DNA of 64,000 nucleotides. Origin: Mucilaginibacter sp. Bleaf8 (GTDB lineage: Bacteria > Bacteroidota > Bacteroidia > Sphingobacteriales > Sphingobacteriaceae). Below are positions 1-9,563 of the stretch, one piece after another; the first letter of the stretch is position 1, and each line of letters starts with the position of its first letter. Made by a program: the position numbers and the translations under genes. The notes under the pieces are model-generated. The model was not told the origin of the DNA. It searched no databases and saw only the letters and a list, made by a program, of their open reading frames with translations. The stretch covers positions 62,001 to 126,000 of the forward strand of contig NZ_JAHBBK010000003.1 in NCBI RefSeq assembly GCF_018390515.1, read 5' to 3'.

Positions 1-395
1 CCGCCGAAACGCTCATTTAGCTTGTTCATGAGCAGGGTGGAAATGTCCTCATGGTCAATGCCCTGCACAATATGCTTTTCAAGCGCGTGCGAGAACGGCC
101 CGTGGCCAATATCGTGCAGCAAAATGGCTACCATTACGGCCTCTTGCTCATCCGTCGTAATATCATGTCCCTTATCGCACAGCGTTTGCATAGCCAGGCT
201 CATGAGGTGCATAGCCCCTAAAGCATGGTGAAAACGGGTATGCAGCGCCCCCGGATATACCAAATGCGTCATGCCCAACTGCTTAATATAACGCAGCCGC
301 TGAAAGTAAGGATGCTCCATCAGATCAAAAACCAGATCTGTGGGTATGGTTATAAATCCGTAAACCGGATCATTAATTATCTTCTTCTTGTTCAA
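1..395 (-). CDS. HD-domain phosphohydrolase, N-terminal part (cut by window edge)
   Basis: The minus-strand frame reads KKKIINDPVYGFITIP near the start, then MEHPYFQRLRYIKQLG and the HD signature HTRFHHALGAMHL ... LLHDIGHGPFSHALE, typical of HD/dGTPase-like phosphohydrolases that bind metal through these His and Asp residues. The reading frame continues off the left edge, so the C-terminal part is missing. No ATG lies between the upstream in-frame stop and the conserved N-terminus; a TTG at 393-395 is the likely start. It is divergent from porX. The substrate cannot be told from this fragment. Confidence 0.85.
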   Translation of the reverse strand, partial: MNKKKIINDPVYGFITIPTDLVFDLMEHPYFQRLRYIKQLGMTHLVYPGALHTRFHHALGAMHLMSLAMQTLCDKGHDITTDEQEAVMVAILLHDIGHGPFSHALEKHIVQGIDHEDISTLLMNKLNERFG

Positions 396-450
396 GCGTT
401 CAGTAAAACTTTACAAATGTGTTAAATTAACGTAAGGTGCGAAGCATATT

Positions 451-470
451 TTTGTTAATATTTGTTAATA
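451..470. repeat. Perfect tandem 10-mer in the HD/porX divergent spacer
   Basis: The decamer TTTGTTAATA occurs twice back to back in the intergenic region between the HD gene and porX, about 60 bases before the porX start. The TTTG cores resemble parts of Bacteroidetes promoter boxes (TTTG and TAnnTTTG), but no clean promoter could be assigned. It may be a regulator site or a chance AT-rich repeat. Confidence 0.4.
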
Positions 471-531
471 TTCTTTCAACTAACAACAAAACACCCGTAT
501 AAAAGTTATATCGGGATAAACTAAGATATAT

Positions 532-2082
532 ATGCAGGAAACCACGATACTTTGGGCCGATGACGAAATCGACTTACTAAAGCCACATATTCTGTTTTTG
601 AACGAAAAGGGTTATAAAGTTAAAACGGTAACCAACGGCACTGATGCCGTTGACGCTTTTAAAAGCGACTATTATGACCTGGTTTTTCTGGACGAGAATA
701 TGCCCGGCTTAACCGGACTGGAAACCCTGTCTGAAATTAAAAGTATCAATAACGACGTTCCTATTGTACTGATCACCAAAAACGAGGAAGAGCCGATGAT
801 GGAAGACGCCATCGGATCGCGCATTGATGATTACCTGATAAAACCGGTAAACCCGAAACAGATACTGCTTACCATTAAAAAGCTGACGGAAAACAAACGC
901 TTGGTAACCGAAAAAACCACCATGGCCTACCAGCAGGATTTCCGCAGCCTGGGCATGACCCTGAACGATAACCTGAGCTACCAGGAGTGGGTTGACGTTT
1001 ATAAAAAACTGATTTACTGGGAACTGGAACTGGAGCGACTGGAAGATGCCGGCATGCACGAAATTTTAACGCTGCAAAAGGCCGAAGCCAACGTACAGTT
1101 CTGCAAGTTTATTGAAAAAAACTATATTGACTGGCTTAAAAACCCGGACACAGCCCCACTGCTTTCGCATCAATTATTTAAAAAGAAGGTATTCCCTAAA
1201 CTGGATACTACACCGGTTTTCTTTATCCTGATCGATAACCTGCGCTATGATCAGTTCCGCATTATTAACCCCATCATTTCCGAATACTTCAGGTTAGAGG
1301 AGGAGGATACTTATTATAGTATTTTACCTACAGCCACGCAGTATGCCCGTAACGCCATTTTTGCCGGCCTGATGCCACTGGATATGGAAAAACGCTTTCC
1401 GGGTATGTGGCAAAACGATGAGGACGAGGGTGGCAAAAACCTGCACGAAGAAGCCTTTTTAGGCGATAACATCAAACGTATGCTTCGCCGCGACTGCAAG
1501 TTCTCTTACCATAAAATTTTGAACATTGACGAGGGCCGTTCACTCAACGAGTCGGTAAACAACCTCATGAACAATGAGCTGAATGTGGTGGTTTACAACT
1601 TTGTGGACATGCTGTCGCACGCACGTACCGATATGCAGATGATACGTGAACTGGCCAGTGATGATGCAGCTTACCGCTCGCTTACTTTATCGTGGTTTGA
1701 ACACTCGCCGCTGCTGGATCTGTTAAAATTCCTGTCGCAAAAGCAAGTGAAGGTGATCATTACTACCGACCACGGTACCATCCGGGTAAAAAATCCGAGC
1801 AAAATTATTGGCGACCGTAATACCAATACCAACCTGCGTTACAAACAGGGCAAAAACCTTAATTTTAACGCTAAAGAGGTATTCCACATCCGTAATCCGC
1901 ATGATGCCATGCTACCCAAGCTGCACGTAAGTTCCAGCTTTGCATTCGCTAAAGAGGATAGCTACTTTGTGTACCCCAACAACTACAACCACTTTGTAAA
2001 CTTCTATAATGAAACCTTCCAGCACGGGGGTATATCGTTAGAAGAGATGATTATACCGGTGGTTACGTATGGCGTAAAATAA
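532..2082 (+). CDS. porX: PorX: response regulator with PglZ domain, type IX secretion control
   Basis: This 516-residue protein has an N-terminal receiver domain (about residues 4-120) with Asp54 in FLDENMPG as phosphoacceptor and the switch Lys in YLIKPV. A C-terminal PglZ domain of the alkaline-phosphatase fold follows, with metal/catalytic motifs IDNLRYDQ, ILPTATQYAR, NFVDMLSHAR, ITTDHGT and QHGGISLEEM. This architecture and length match PorX, which acts with the kinase PorY and an ECF sigma factor to regulate type IX secretion in Bacteroidetes; the PglZ domain of PorX is reported to be a phosphodiesterase. The kinase is not in the window. Identification is by domain order and strong motif match. 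Confidence 0.95.
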   Translation: MQETTILWADDEIDLLKPHILFLNEKGYKVKTVTNGTDAVDAFKSDYYDLVFLDENMPGLTGLETLSEIKSINNDVPIVLITKNEEEPMMEDAIGSRIDDYLIKPVNPKQILLTIKKLTENKRLVTEKTTMAYQQDFRSLGMTLNDNLSYQEWVDVYKKLIYWELELERLEDAGMHEILTLQKAEANVQFCKFIEKNYIDWLKNPDTAPLLSHQLFKKKVFPKLDTTPVFFILIDNLRYDQFRIINPIISEYFRLEEEDTYYSILPTATQYARNAIFAGLMPLDMEKRFPGMWQNDEDEGGKNLHEEAFLGDNIKRMLRRDCKFSYHKILNIDEGRSLNESVNNLMNNELNVVVYNFVDMLSHARTDMQMIRELASDDAAYRSLTLSWFEHSPLLDLLKFLSQKQVKVIITTDHGTIRVKNPSKIIGDRNTNTNLRYKQGKNLNFNAKEVFHIRNPHDAMLPKLHVSSSFAFAKEDSYFVYPNNYNHFVNFYNETFQHGGISLEEMIIPVVTYGVK

Positions 2083-2186
2083 AAGCTATTTTACATCTTT
2101 GCTTTTATTAAGATGATAAGCAACCCGCCATTGCATGGAAAACATTCTGTGCAGTGGCGGTTTTACAATTTGAGGCCATCAGCATC

Positions 2187-2615
2187 ATGAATCCACAACT
2201 TGCACAAACCGTTAATTTGCCGGTTGAACTATCCGACACCGCACAGAACTTGCTTGATTTTGCAGGCGATCAGAAAATATTTTTGTTTTATGGCGAAATG
2301 GGCGCGGGTAAAACCACTTTTATAAAAGCGCTATGTGAGCGCCTGGGCGTGCAGGATGAGGTAAGCAGCCCAACATTTGCTATTGTAAATGAGTATGCCG
2401 GTAAGGATAACAATATTTATCATTTTGATTTTTACCGGTTAAAAAATCAGGAAGAAGCGCTGGATATGGGCTATGAGGAATACTTTTATTCCGGCCACTA
2501 TTGCTTTATTGAATGGCCCGAAAAAACTCCGGATTTATTGCCTCAGCATTATACCAAGGTAAGCATACAAGTACACAATGCCTCGAGCAGGCGCTTTGTG
2601 TTCGAAAACATTTAA
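2187..2615 (+). CDS. tsaE: TsaE, tRNA threonylcarbamoyladenosine biosynthesis ATPase
   Basis: A small P-loop ATPase with Walker A GEMGAGKTT, then SSPTFAIVNEY and HFDFYRL, all hallmarks of TsaE (YjeE), the ATPase that helps the TsaBCD complex make t6A37 in tRNAs read by ANN codons. The frame is open from a GTG at 2154, but the ATG at 2187 fits the family's start and gives 142 residues, the usual size. It lies between porX and ald on the same strand. Confidence 0.93.
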   Translation: MNPQLAQTVNLPVELSDTAQNLLDFAGDQKIFLFYGEMGAGKTTFIKALCERLGVQDEVSSPTFAIVNEYAGKDNNIYHFDFYRLKNQEEALDMGYEEYFYSGHYCFIEWPEKTPDLLPQHYTKVSIQVHNASSRRFVFENI

Positions 2616-2699
2616 AGGCATATATATTTTATATTTGTGTATCTTCAACAAACGCATATTGCAATAACGCAGATTTGATCTGCAACTACGATTTATACT

Positions 2700-3926
2700 A
2701 TGAGTTCAGGGCTATATAGCGGGTTTTCGGACGTGGCCAAGCAGGCCATGATGCAGCCGCAGGAATCGATGCTGGAAGTTAGAAGCAAAAAGAACAAGCT
2801 TTATATAGGCATCCCGAAAGAAATCTCATTCCAGGAAAACCGTATTGCATTAACTCCATTTTCGGTAGCGCTGCTGGTTAACAATGGCCATGATGTATTG
2901 CTGGAAAGCAATGCCGGTAAAGCAGCCAACTTTCTGGACAATCATTACAGTGAGCAAGGTGCCCAGATTATATACGATACCAAAAAGGTTTACGAAGCTG
3001 ATATCATTATCAAAGTAGCACCCCCCATGCTGCATGAGATAGAATTGATGAAACCCGGCCAGATCCTGATCTCCACCCTGCAAATGTCGACGCTGAAAGC
3101 TGAATGCCTGCAGGCCATGCTTAACAAGCGTATCACGGCACTATCATTTGAGCACCTGCGCGATGAAGGTAATGTATTGAGTGTAGTAAGAGCCATGAGC
3201 GAAATTGTAGGCGCTACCTCCATCTCTATTGCGGCCGAATACCTGAGCAATGTATTTGGTGGCAAAGGCCTGATGCTGGGCGGCATTACGGGCGTACCGC
3301 CAACCGAAATTGTGATATTAGGCGCTGGCACAGTAGGCGAGTATGCAGCACGCACAGCTATATCTTTAGGCGCTGAGGTAAAAGTTTTCGACCCGTCTAT
3401 CTATAAGCTGCGCCGTTTGCAGAATAATATTGGTGCGCGGGTATTTACCTCGGTTTTACAGCCCATCGTACTCGAAAAAGCCATTACCACCTGCGATGTG
3501 GTGATAGGCGCATTGCGTGCCGAAGATGGCCGCAGCCCCTGCATTGTGAGCGAGGAAACCGTTAGCCGCATGAAACCAAACTCGGTAATTATTGATGTGA
3601 GTATCGATCAGGGCGGTTGCTTTGAAACATCCGAGGTAACTAATCATACGCATCCGGTATTCCGCAAATATGAGGTAATACACTACTGCGTACCTAATAT
3701 CGCCTCGCGCGTGGCACGTACCGCAACTTATGCCTTAACCAACATTTTTACCCCTATACTGCTTGATATTGGCGAAAAGGGCGGCATTAACAACGTAATA
3801 TGGCAAAAAGCCGGTGTACGTAATGCCGTCTATATTTACAACGGGCAGCTTACCAACAAGCATATAGGCGAGCGTTTTAATATCCCGTGTAAAGATCTGG
3901 ATCTGTTGATCGTATCCAACCGGTAA
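2700..3926 (+). CDS. ald: Alanine dehydrogenase
   Basis: A 408-residue protein of the alanine dehydrogenase / NAD(P) transhydrogenase alpha-subunit family, catalysing reversible oxidative deamination of L-alanine to pyruvate and ammonia with NAD. Visible are the N-terminal substrate-binding part (IGIPKEISFQENRIALTP), the catalytic Lys in IIIKVAPP, SFEHLRDEGN, the Rossmann motif ILGAGTVGEYAA and the C-terminal SIDQGGCFETS. There is an N-terminal extension of about 30 residues before the conserved core, as is common in Bacteroidetes. It is followed by a clear terminator. Confidence 0.93.
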   Translation: MSSGLYSGFSDVAKQAMMQPQESMLEVRSKKNKLYIGIPKEISFQENRIALTPFSVALLVNNGHDVLLESNAGKAANFLDNHYSEQGAQIIYDTKKVYEADIIIKVAPPMLHEIELMKPGQILISTLQMSTLKAECLQAMLNKRITALSFEHLRDEGNVLSVVRAMSEIVGATSISIAAEYLSNVFGGKGLMLGGITGVPPTEIVILGAGTVGEYAARTAISLGAEVKVFDPSIYKLRRLQNNIGARVFTSVLQPIVLEKAITTCDVVIGALRAEDGRSPCIVSEETVSRMKPNSVIIDVSIDQGGCFETSEVTNHTHPVFRKYEVIHYCVPNIASRVARTATYALTNIFTPILLDIGEKGGINNVIWQKAGVRNAVYIYNGQLTNKHIGERFNIPCKDLDLLIVSNR

Positions 3927-3950
3927 TCGTTTACAACATACTACCATACA

Positions 3951-3985
3951 AAAAGGCTGTTCTTTAATTAGAACAGCCTTTTTTG
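3951..3985 (+). terminator. Intrinsic terminator after ald
   Basis: A hairpin AAAAGGCTGTTCT / AGAACAGCCTTTT with a 6-base loop is followed by T residues, 25 bases after the ald stop. Confidence 0.9.
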
Positions 3986-4110
3986 GCCTTAGCGCTCCCT
4001 AAATTCCTACTTATAATAAAAATGCTGCGTATTCCTGAAGGTGGTTAAACAACTACGCTTAAAACAATTAAGCGTTAAACGCATTAATAAAAACTAAACA
4101 GCCTTTACTT

Positions 4111-5100
4111 ATGAAGATCTTTAGCAAAGACTATCTTAAACGATTGTGGAAAGTATTATTAGCCACTTTCAGCAGCTTTTCGAACGATAACGGATTGAAA
4201 TTAAGCGCCTCTCTGGCGTATTACACTATATTCTCTATTGCCCCCCTGCTTATCCTGGTGTTATCATTGGTGGGTATTTTTTGGGGGCAGGATGCAGCTT
4301 CCATGCGGTTGTACCGCCAGATAGATGAGTATGTAGGGCCCGAGGCAGCCAAGCAGATTCAAGACGTAGTCAGGAACCTGCAGTTTTCGGGTAAAAGCGG
4401 TATCGCATTGATATCAGGTATCGTGACGCTGTTATTGGGTGCCAGCAGTTTGTTTCTGGAAATTCAGGACTCATTGAACATGATATGGCGGGTAAAGGCT
4501 AAGCCTAAAAAAGGATGGCTTAAAATGCTGCAAAACCGTTTCCTATCCTTCTCCCTGATTATAAGTCTGGGCTTTTTACTGTTAGCTACCTTACTGGTTA
4601 ATGTGATTGTGAATGCTATAAGCGACAAATTGACCCATTTTTTACCTGCTATTACCGAGCGGTTGATTGAGCTGGTTAATCTGGGCATATCATTCATTGT
4701 GATATCTATCTTGTTCGGCATTGTGTTCAAATTTTTGCCTGATGTGAAGATCAAATTCAAAGATGTGCGTTCGGGTGCCTTTTTTACCGCCGTACTGTTT
4801 ATGATAGGCCAGTTCCTGATCGGGTTATACCTGCGCTATTCGGCCCAGGGTTCGGCTTACGGCGCGGCAGGATCCCTTATCGTTCTGCTGGTGTGGATTT
4901 ATTATACGGCAGCTATTTTATATATAGGTGCTGAGTTTACACAGGTATACGCCGAGGCTAACTGCAGCCACATTGAACCGGCCGACTATGCTGTGCACAT
5001 TCAGCAAACAGAAACGGAAAGAGAAGTGGATAAACTCCCACCACAAAATCCCGAAATAAAAGGTCACTTAAAAACTGACGACGAGGATAAAACCAGCTAA
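4111..5100 (+). CDS. YihY/BrkB-family inner-membrane protein
   Basis: This 329-residue polytopic membrane protein has six or so hydrophobic segments and the family motifs LSASLAYYTIFSIAPLL, NMIWRVKAKPKKGW, YGAAGSLIVLLVWIYY and ILYIGAEFTQVYA. The family (formerly annotated RNase BN or serum-resistance BrkB) has no settled function; a transporter role is suspected. The C-terminal 50 residues are charged and cytosolic. It is a monocistronic unit ending in a strong hairpin. Confidence 0.92.
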   Translation: MKIFSKDYLKRLWKVLLATFSSFSNDNGLKLSASLAYYTIFSIAPLLILVLSLVGIFWGQDAASMRLYRQIDEYVGPEAAKQIQDVVRNLQFSGKSGIALISGIVTLLLGASSLFLEIQDSLNMIWRVKAKPKKGWLKMLQNRFLSFSLIISLGFLLLATLLVNVIVNAISDKLTHFLPAITERLIELVNLGISFIVISILFGIVFKFLPDVKIKFKDVRSGAFFTAVLFMIGQFLIGLYLRYSAQGSAYGAAGSLIVLLVWIYYTAAILYIGAEFTQVYAEANCSHIEPADYAVHIQQTETEREVDKLPPQNPEIKGHLKTDDEDKTS

Positions 5101-5110
5101 TGAATTTAAA

Positions 5111-5148
5111 AAAGAAAGAGCGCCATTATAATGGCGCTCTTTCTTTTT
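5111..5148. terminator. Bidirectional terminator between converging genes
   Basis: A near-perfect hairpin with arms AAAGAAAGAGCGCCAT / ATGGCGCTCTTTCTTT, A-rich before and T-rich after, separates the BrkB-family gene from the minus-strand gene at 5165. It can serve both strands. Confidence 0.88.
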
Positions 5149-5164
5149 GTGTATATATTTATAA

Positions 5165-5437
5165 TTACTTAAGCTGACTGATATTATCGTAAAATGCCTC
5201 TTGCAAATCCAGCAGTGATTTCACTTTTAGTTGTTCGCCATAGGGGTCAAAACACAAAAACTTTGTTTTTCCTGGCTCATCTGCTTTTGCCTTTTCCCAA
5301 AAATTGAAGGTCTCAAAAAAATAGTGATTAATTGTTTCCTTCTTCTTTTCATTCGTTTCAGACGAGTTTAATCTAAAACCCATCGTATCCATCCAATTGT
5401 GCACTTTTGAATGCAAGTTTGCTCTTAAGTTGTTCAT
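5165..5437 (-). CDS. Hypothetical protein, 90 residues
   Basis: A small mostly polar protein with no signal peptide or membrane segment and no motif I recognise. It starts MNNLRANLHSKVHNW and has aromatic-rich middle parts (HYFFETFNFWEKA, FLCFDPYGEQ). It converges on the preceding gene with a shared terminator, and nothing overlaps it, which supports a real gene. Function unknown. Confidence 0.6.
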   Translation of the reverse strand: MNNLRANLHSKVHNWMDTMGFRLNSSETNEKKKETINHYFFETFNFWEKAKADEPGKTKFLCFDPYGEQLKVKSLLDLQEAFYDNISQLK

Positions 5438-6009
5438 AGGTTGTACTGATGTTTAACGAAGCCCCCCTGAGGCATTAACTACTCCTAATTCATTTATCAA
5501 TATTTAACTATCCCGAAAACCACACAAGCAAACAGGTACTTTTATGCGGCTTATTATGGGCGCACATATCGTGCCAGTTAAAAGATGTAATCCTATATTA
5601 TTATTTGATTATCAGCATAATGCTTTGGCCCCTATCAAAAACTCATCTTTAAAAGCGTTGCAGATGCAACTCACAAAAAGTTGGCATATACGTATACTAA
5701 CTGCCTACTACCAGCTACATAGTACTGATAATGAGACAAAAAAGGCTTTTAGTATAAGAGATAATTAAATCAAGCAACAACACCTCAATATTAACCAATA
5801 GTAAACACCGTGTACCTATATTATATATGCTCAGTTTAATTATTGCCTGATAGTTTATGTCAAAAAAGCAGCATAATGCCCTTTATTACAGATATATATG
5901 TAACAATGCTATGATGATTGCTTTTTTGGTTAAACAAATTGAACTTTTGCAGTCTGTTAATGTATAAGTTATACTAATTTATAGGCATTCAGACACGACC
6001 TACAATTTT
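5438..6009. other. AT-rich intergenic region, no supported gene
   Basis: About 570 bases of AT-rich sequence. A 74-codon plus-strand ORF at 5544-5768 has no recognisable features or coding-like composition and I do not call it. The end of the stretch must carry the promoter of the outer-membrane protein gene at 6010, but no clear box could be placed. Confidence 0.6.
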
Positions 6010-9000
6010 ATGAAGCGATTTTTACTCTTTTTAACCGTATTTATTACCGCAGTCACGTGCAGTTACGCACAAACAGCACGTTCTGTTACCGGTATTGTTA
6101 TTGATTCTACCAAGCAAACGCTGGTAGGCAGCACCGTTAAACTGTCAACAGAACAGAATGAAACAGCCAATACCATAGCTGATGCGAATGGCCGCTTTAC
6201 CTTCCAAAACATTAAGGGTAATAATGTTACGTTAACCATTACTTCTATTGGTTATCAGGGCATAATTAAACATTATACCTTAGCTGCTGACGGCAAACCG
6301 GCCAATGTTGGTGTAATTGTTTTAAAGACAGAAGCTACGCAGTTAAATGCGGTAACCATTGTTGGTGCACCAAATCCTGTTTCCATAAAAGAGGATACGG
6401 TACAATATAATGTGGCGGCATTAAATCTGCGCGCCAATTCAACACTGGAAGATGCTTTGAAGAAATCGCCTGGTATTGATGTGGACCCCAGTACCGGTGC
6501 GGTTACTGCTCAAGGGCAACAGGTAACCAAGGTACGTATTAACGGTAAAGACTATATGGGTGGCGATGTAACTTCGTTAACCCGCAACCTGCCGGCCGAT
6601 TTAGCCGAAAACATACAAATTGTTGACGACTATGGCGATCAGGCAAATTTAACCGGTATTAAAACAGGGGAGCCGCAAAAAGTACTGAACATTACCATCC
6701 GTAAGGATAAAAACTATGGCTACTCCCTCCAAACCACCGGCGGTGGCGGGTCCGATTTACTGCCCAAAAACCAGGATAACAATTCCAGCTTCTTACAGCC
6801 GCAGAAAGACCAGGGCCGCTATTTCGGATCGCTGAACCTGTTTAAATTCAAAGGTGATCAGCAAATATCTGTTATGGGTAACCTCAACAATACCAACCTT
6901 AACACCTTTGCTTTTGGTGGCGGCGGTGGTGCTGGCGGTAACTTTGGCGGTGGTGGTGGCGGCGGTGGCCGGGGCAACGCAGCACGTTCTGCAGGCGGTA
7001 CAACCAGTAACCAGAACGGTATTACCAATGCCCGCTCCATAGGCGGTAACTATCGCGATCAGTGGGGTAAGAATTTATCTGCTTACGGTAGCTACAGCTT
7101 TGCGGATAACAATACGTATACGACAAGTAATATCATTCAAAACAACTTTAGCCTGAACAACAACACTACCCAGAACAGTGTACAGAATGATAATAACATC
7201 AATCACCGCTTCAACTTTAATCTGGAATACAAGCCGGATACTTTAAATTATTTGAAAGTTACGCCAACTTTTACTTATAATAAATCGCTTACCACATCAA
7301 ACGAGGATGTATCCCAAATATTTAGCAGAGACTCCTCCCGTAACCAGGCGTATACCAGCAGAACATATGCTAATTCATCATCGCCTACGGCTGGCTTAAC
7401 CGCTTTGTATAACCACCGCTTTAACGGCCGTGGCCGTAACCTGAGTGTTAATGTAACAGCCAACACCAGCAAAAACGACCAGTCGCAGAACCCGGTTTAT
7501 GTATTTACCCAAGGCACGCCCAATGTACCGTTAAATCAACAGATCAATATCAACAGTAAAACCAACTCTATAGGTTCTACTTTTTCTTATATCGAGCCTT
7601 TAAGCCGGGTTACTTTCCTGGAGCTGAACTATGCTTACAACCGTAGCTACACCTCAAGCAATAAAGTAACCGATAGCATACCCAATGGCTCCAGCAATTA
7701 CGTATTTTCCCCTGAGCTGAGCAATAACTTTGACTTTACTTTTACCACACACCGTGCAGGCTTAAGTGTGCGTGTAGTAAAGCCTAAGTACAATTATACC
7801 TTGGGTGTAGGTGTGCAGCCGGCCATATTAAATGGCCATAACGGAAACATCAGGCCTACACCTATCATTATTAATAATACAACCATAACGCCTACCGATA
7901 CACGGCAATCAACCGTTAACTTTGCACCAACGGCCCGGTTTGTTTACAACTTTTCGCGCAGCCAAACTTTTTCGGCCAACTATAACGGTAATAACAACCA
8001 ACCATCTTTTAGCCAGTTGCAGCCCGTGCTTGACCGGTCGAACGCGTTTTATCCAACTGTGGGTAACCCGTTCCTGAAACCGGAGTTTCAAAACAACTTC
8101 TCTATCCGCTATAATAAATTCAGCTTCCAGACCGGCGATCTGATTTTTACCAACCTGTCGTTTACCCAAACCAATAATAAAATTGTAACCAAACTGGTTG
8201 ATGTTCCTAAAGGCGGAAATCTTAAAACTAATCCTTTTTACAGCCAGATACAGGGAAGTAACTTAGCTACCTATCAGAATGCCGATGGTTATTACAGCGG
8301 CAGCGGTATGGTTACCTATGCTAAACCTTGGAAAAACCGTCGCTACACGCTATACCTAAGGGGCATGGTTAACTATACCAACAACATAGGTTATTTAGGA
8401 GCGGTTGACTCGATCACTGCCATTGAAACAGTGCAGAAAAACATTGCTAAGAACTGGCAGTTTACACCCGAAATACGTTTCAGAACAGATATAACCGATA
8501 TTATTGATGCACAGGCAGGCGTTAGCTATGCGGTTAACAGAACCAATAATTCATTGCAGGATAATCGGGCGCAGGCAAATTCCAACTTCCGTACCCTGGC
8601 CTTAACCTTTACCGGTAAGAACTATTTATGGAAAAACTGGACCATAAGCTATGATTACTACCGCAATGTGTTCTATGGTTATGATGTTGATGTAACCAAC
8701 CCTAATATTTTAAACGGCTATGTGGAGCGCCGCTTCCTGAAAAACAATGCGGCTACCATTCGTGCTGCTGTGTTTGATGTGTTTAACGAAAACAGAGGTT
8801 ATACCGTTACTAACTCAGGTACCTCAACAACCCAAAGCAGTGTAAACCGCTTAGGCCGTTATTTCCTGCTGACGTTTACCTTCAGGCTACAAAAGTTTGC
8901 CGGCCGTGCACCTATGCAACAAGGTGAAGGAGAAGGTGGAGGCAGACGTTTCAGAAACGGTGGCGGCCAGGGCGGACCTGGCGGCGGCGGTCCCGGTGCA

Positions 9001-9027
9001 GGACCAAGCGGCCCCGGCATAATGTAA
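6010..9027 (+). CDS. Outer-membrane beta-barrel protein, TonB-receptor-like, with glycine-rich segments
   Basis: This 1005-residue protein has a signal peptide (MKRFLLFLTVFITAVTCSYA), a carboxypeptidase-regulatory-like domain (about 22-110), a plug-like part (LEDALKKSPGIDVD, VRINGKDYMGGDV) and a long Asn/Thr/Tyr-rich beta-barrel region. It resembles the OMP_b-brl group of Bacteroidetes receptors, which lack an obvious SusD partner here. A run rich in Gly lies at about residues 305-335, and after the last barrel strand (YFLLTFTFRLQKF) there is a 45-residue Gly/Pro/Arg tail. The ligand is unknown. A terminator follows. Confidence 0.88.
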   Translation: MKRFLLFLTVFITAVTCSYAQTARSVTGIVIDSTKQTLVGSTVKLSTEQNETANTIADANGRFTFQNIKGNNVTLTITSIGYQGIIKHYTLAADGKPANVGVIVLKTEATQLNAVTIVGAPNPVSIKEDTVQYNVAALNLRANSTLEDALKKSPGIDVDPSTGAVTAQGQQVTKVRINGKDYMGGDVTSLTRNLPADLAENIQIVDDYGDQANLTGIKTGEPQKVLNITIRKDKNYGYSLQTTGGGGSDLLPKNQDNNSSFLQPQKDQGRYFGSLNLFKFKGDQQISVMGNLNNTNLNTFAFGGGGGAGGNFGGGGGGGGRGNAARSAGGTTSNQNGITNARSIGGNYRDQWGKNLSAYGSYSFADNNTYTTSNIIQNNFSLNNNTTQNSVQNDNNINHRFNFNLEYKPDTLNYLKVTPTFTYNKSLTTSNEDVSQIFSRDSSRNQAYTSRTYANSSSPTAGLTALYNHRFNGRGRNLSVNVTANTSKNDQSQNPVYVFTQGTPNVPLNQQININSKTNSIGSTFSYIEPLSRVTFLELNYAYNRSYTSSNKVTDSIPNGSSNYVFSPELSNNFDFTFTTHRAGLSVRVVKPKYNYTLGVGVQPAILNGHNGNIRPTPIIINNTTITPTDTRQSTVNFAPTARFVYNFSRSQTFSANYNGNNNQPSFSQLQPVLDRSNAFYPTVGNPFLKPEFQNNFSIRYNKFSFQTGDLIFTNLSFTQTNNKIVTKLVDVPKGGNLKTNPFYSQIQGSNLATYQNADGYYSGSGMVTYAKPWKNRRYTLYLRGMVNYTNNIGYLGAVDSITAIETVQKNIAKNWQFTPEIRFRTDITDIIDAQAGVSYAVNRTNNSLQDNRAQANSNFRTLALTFTGKNYLWKNWTISYDYYRNVFYGYDVDVTNPNILNGYVERRFLKNNAATIRAAVFDVFNENRGYTVTNSGTSTTQSSVNRLGRYFLLTFTFRLQKFAGRAPMQQGEGEGGGRRFRNGGGQGGPGGGGPGAGPSGPGIM

Positions 9028-9045
9028 TGCCAATACTCCTAAAAG

Positions 9046-9083
9046 AAAAGCCCCGGTTGCGTTATGCAGCCGGGGCTTTTTAT
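9046..9083 (+). terminator. Intrinsic terminator after the outer-membrane protein gene
   Basis: Arms AAAAGCCCCGG and CCGGGGCTTTT with a 13-base loop are followed by T-rich sequence. Confidence 0.9.
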
Positions 9084-9135
9084 AATTGGTTAGTAGGGCT
9101 AATTTGGGTTTATAATGATGATTAATAAAAGCCGT

Positions 9136-9513
9136 TTATGCTTTTTCAAGCACTTCGTTAATTACTTTTTCCAGCTCATCCAGGTCAAAAGGTTTGGCCA
9201 GATAAGTCTCAGCACCGGCATGATCTGCCAGTAACTGAATATCACTGTTTGCCGAAAAATACACTACCGGGATAGTTTTAAGCTCTTCGTTTTGTTTAAG
9301 GGTTTGTGTAGCTACGATACCACCAGCATCAGGAATCCAGTTATCCATCAGGATAACGCTTGGACGGATGGATGATACTTTTTCAACGATATTATTGCAA
9401 TCGGTAAAAGTATGTACTTCCCATCCCTGTTCTTCTAATATGTATGCGCAGATTGATAAGATGTCCTCGTCATCATCAAAAATGACGATCCTTTTTTCAA
9501 CATTATTACTCAT
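9136..9513 (-). CDS. Single-domain response regulator (last gene of the light operon)
   Basis: A 125-residue stand-alone receiver: acidic pocket IFDDDED, phosphoacceptor Asp57 in ILMDNWIPD, switch residues VYFSANS and Lys in YLAKPFD. There is no output domain, so it probably acts by protein contact or in a phosphorelay. It lies 50 bases downstream of the CheB-CheR-kinase gene on the same strand, which makes it the likely phosphate acceptor of that kinase. Confidence 0.93.
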   Translation of the reverse strand: MSNNVEKRIVIFDDDEDILSICAYILEEQGWEVHTFTDCNNIVEKVSSIRPSVILMDNWIPDAGGIVATQTLKQNEELKTIPVVYFSANSDIQLLADHAGAETYLAKPFDLDELEKVINEVLEKA

Positions 9514-9563
9514 AGGTGCGTAGTGGTAGTTACAAACTTACAACTTTATTCGGGAATAAATAT

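Noticed and set aside
5544-5768. 74-codon ORF in AT-rich spacer
   Set aside because: No coding-like composition, no neighbour link and no recognisable motif.
6910-6975. GGT/GGC-rich tract as a possible simple-sequence contingency locus
   Set aside because: The codons are mixed (GGT, GGC, GCT, AAC), so slippage is not specifically favoured; treated as a Gly-rich protein segment.
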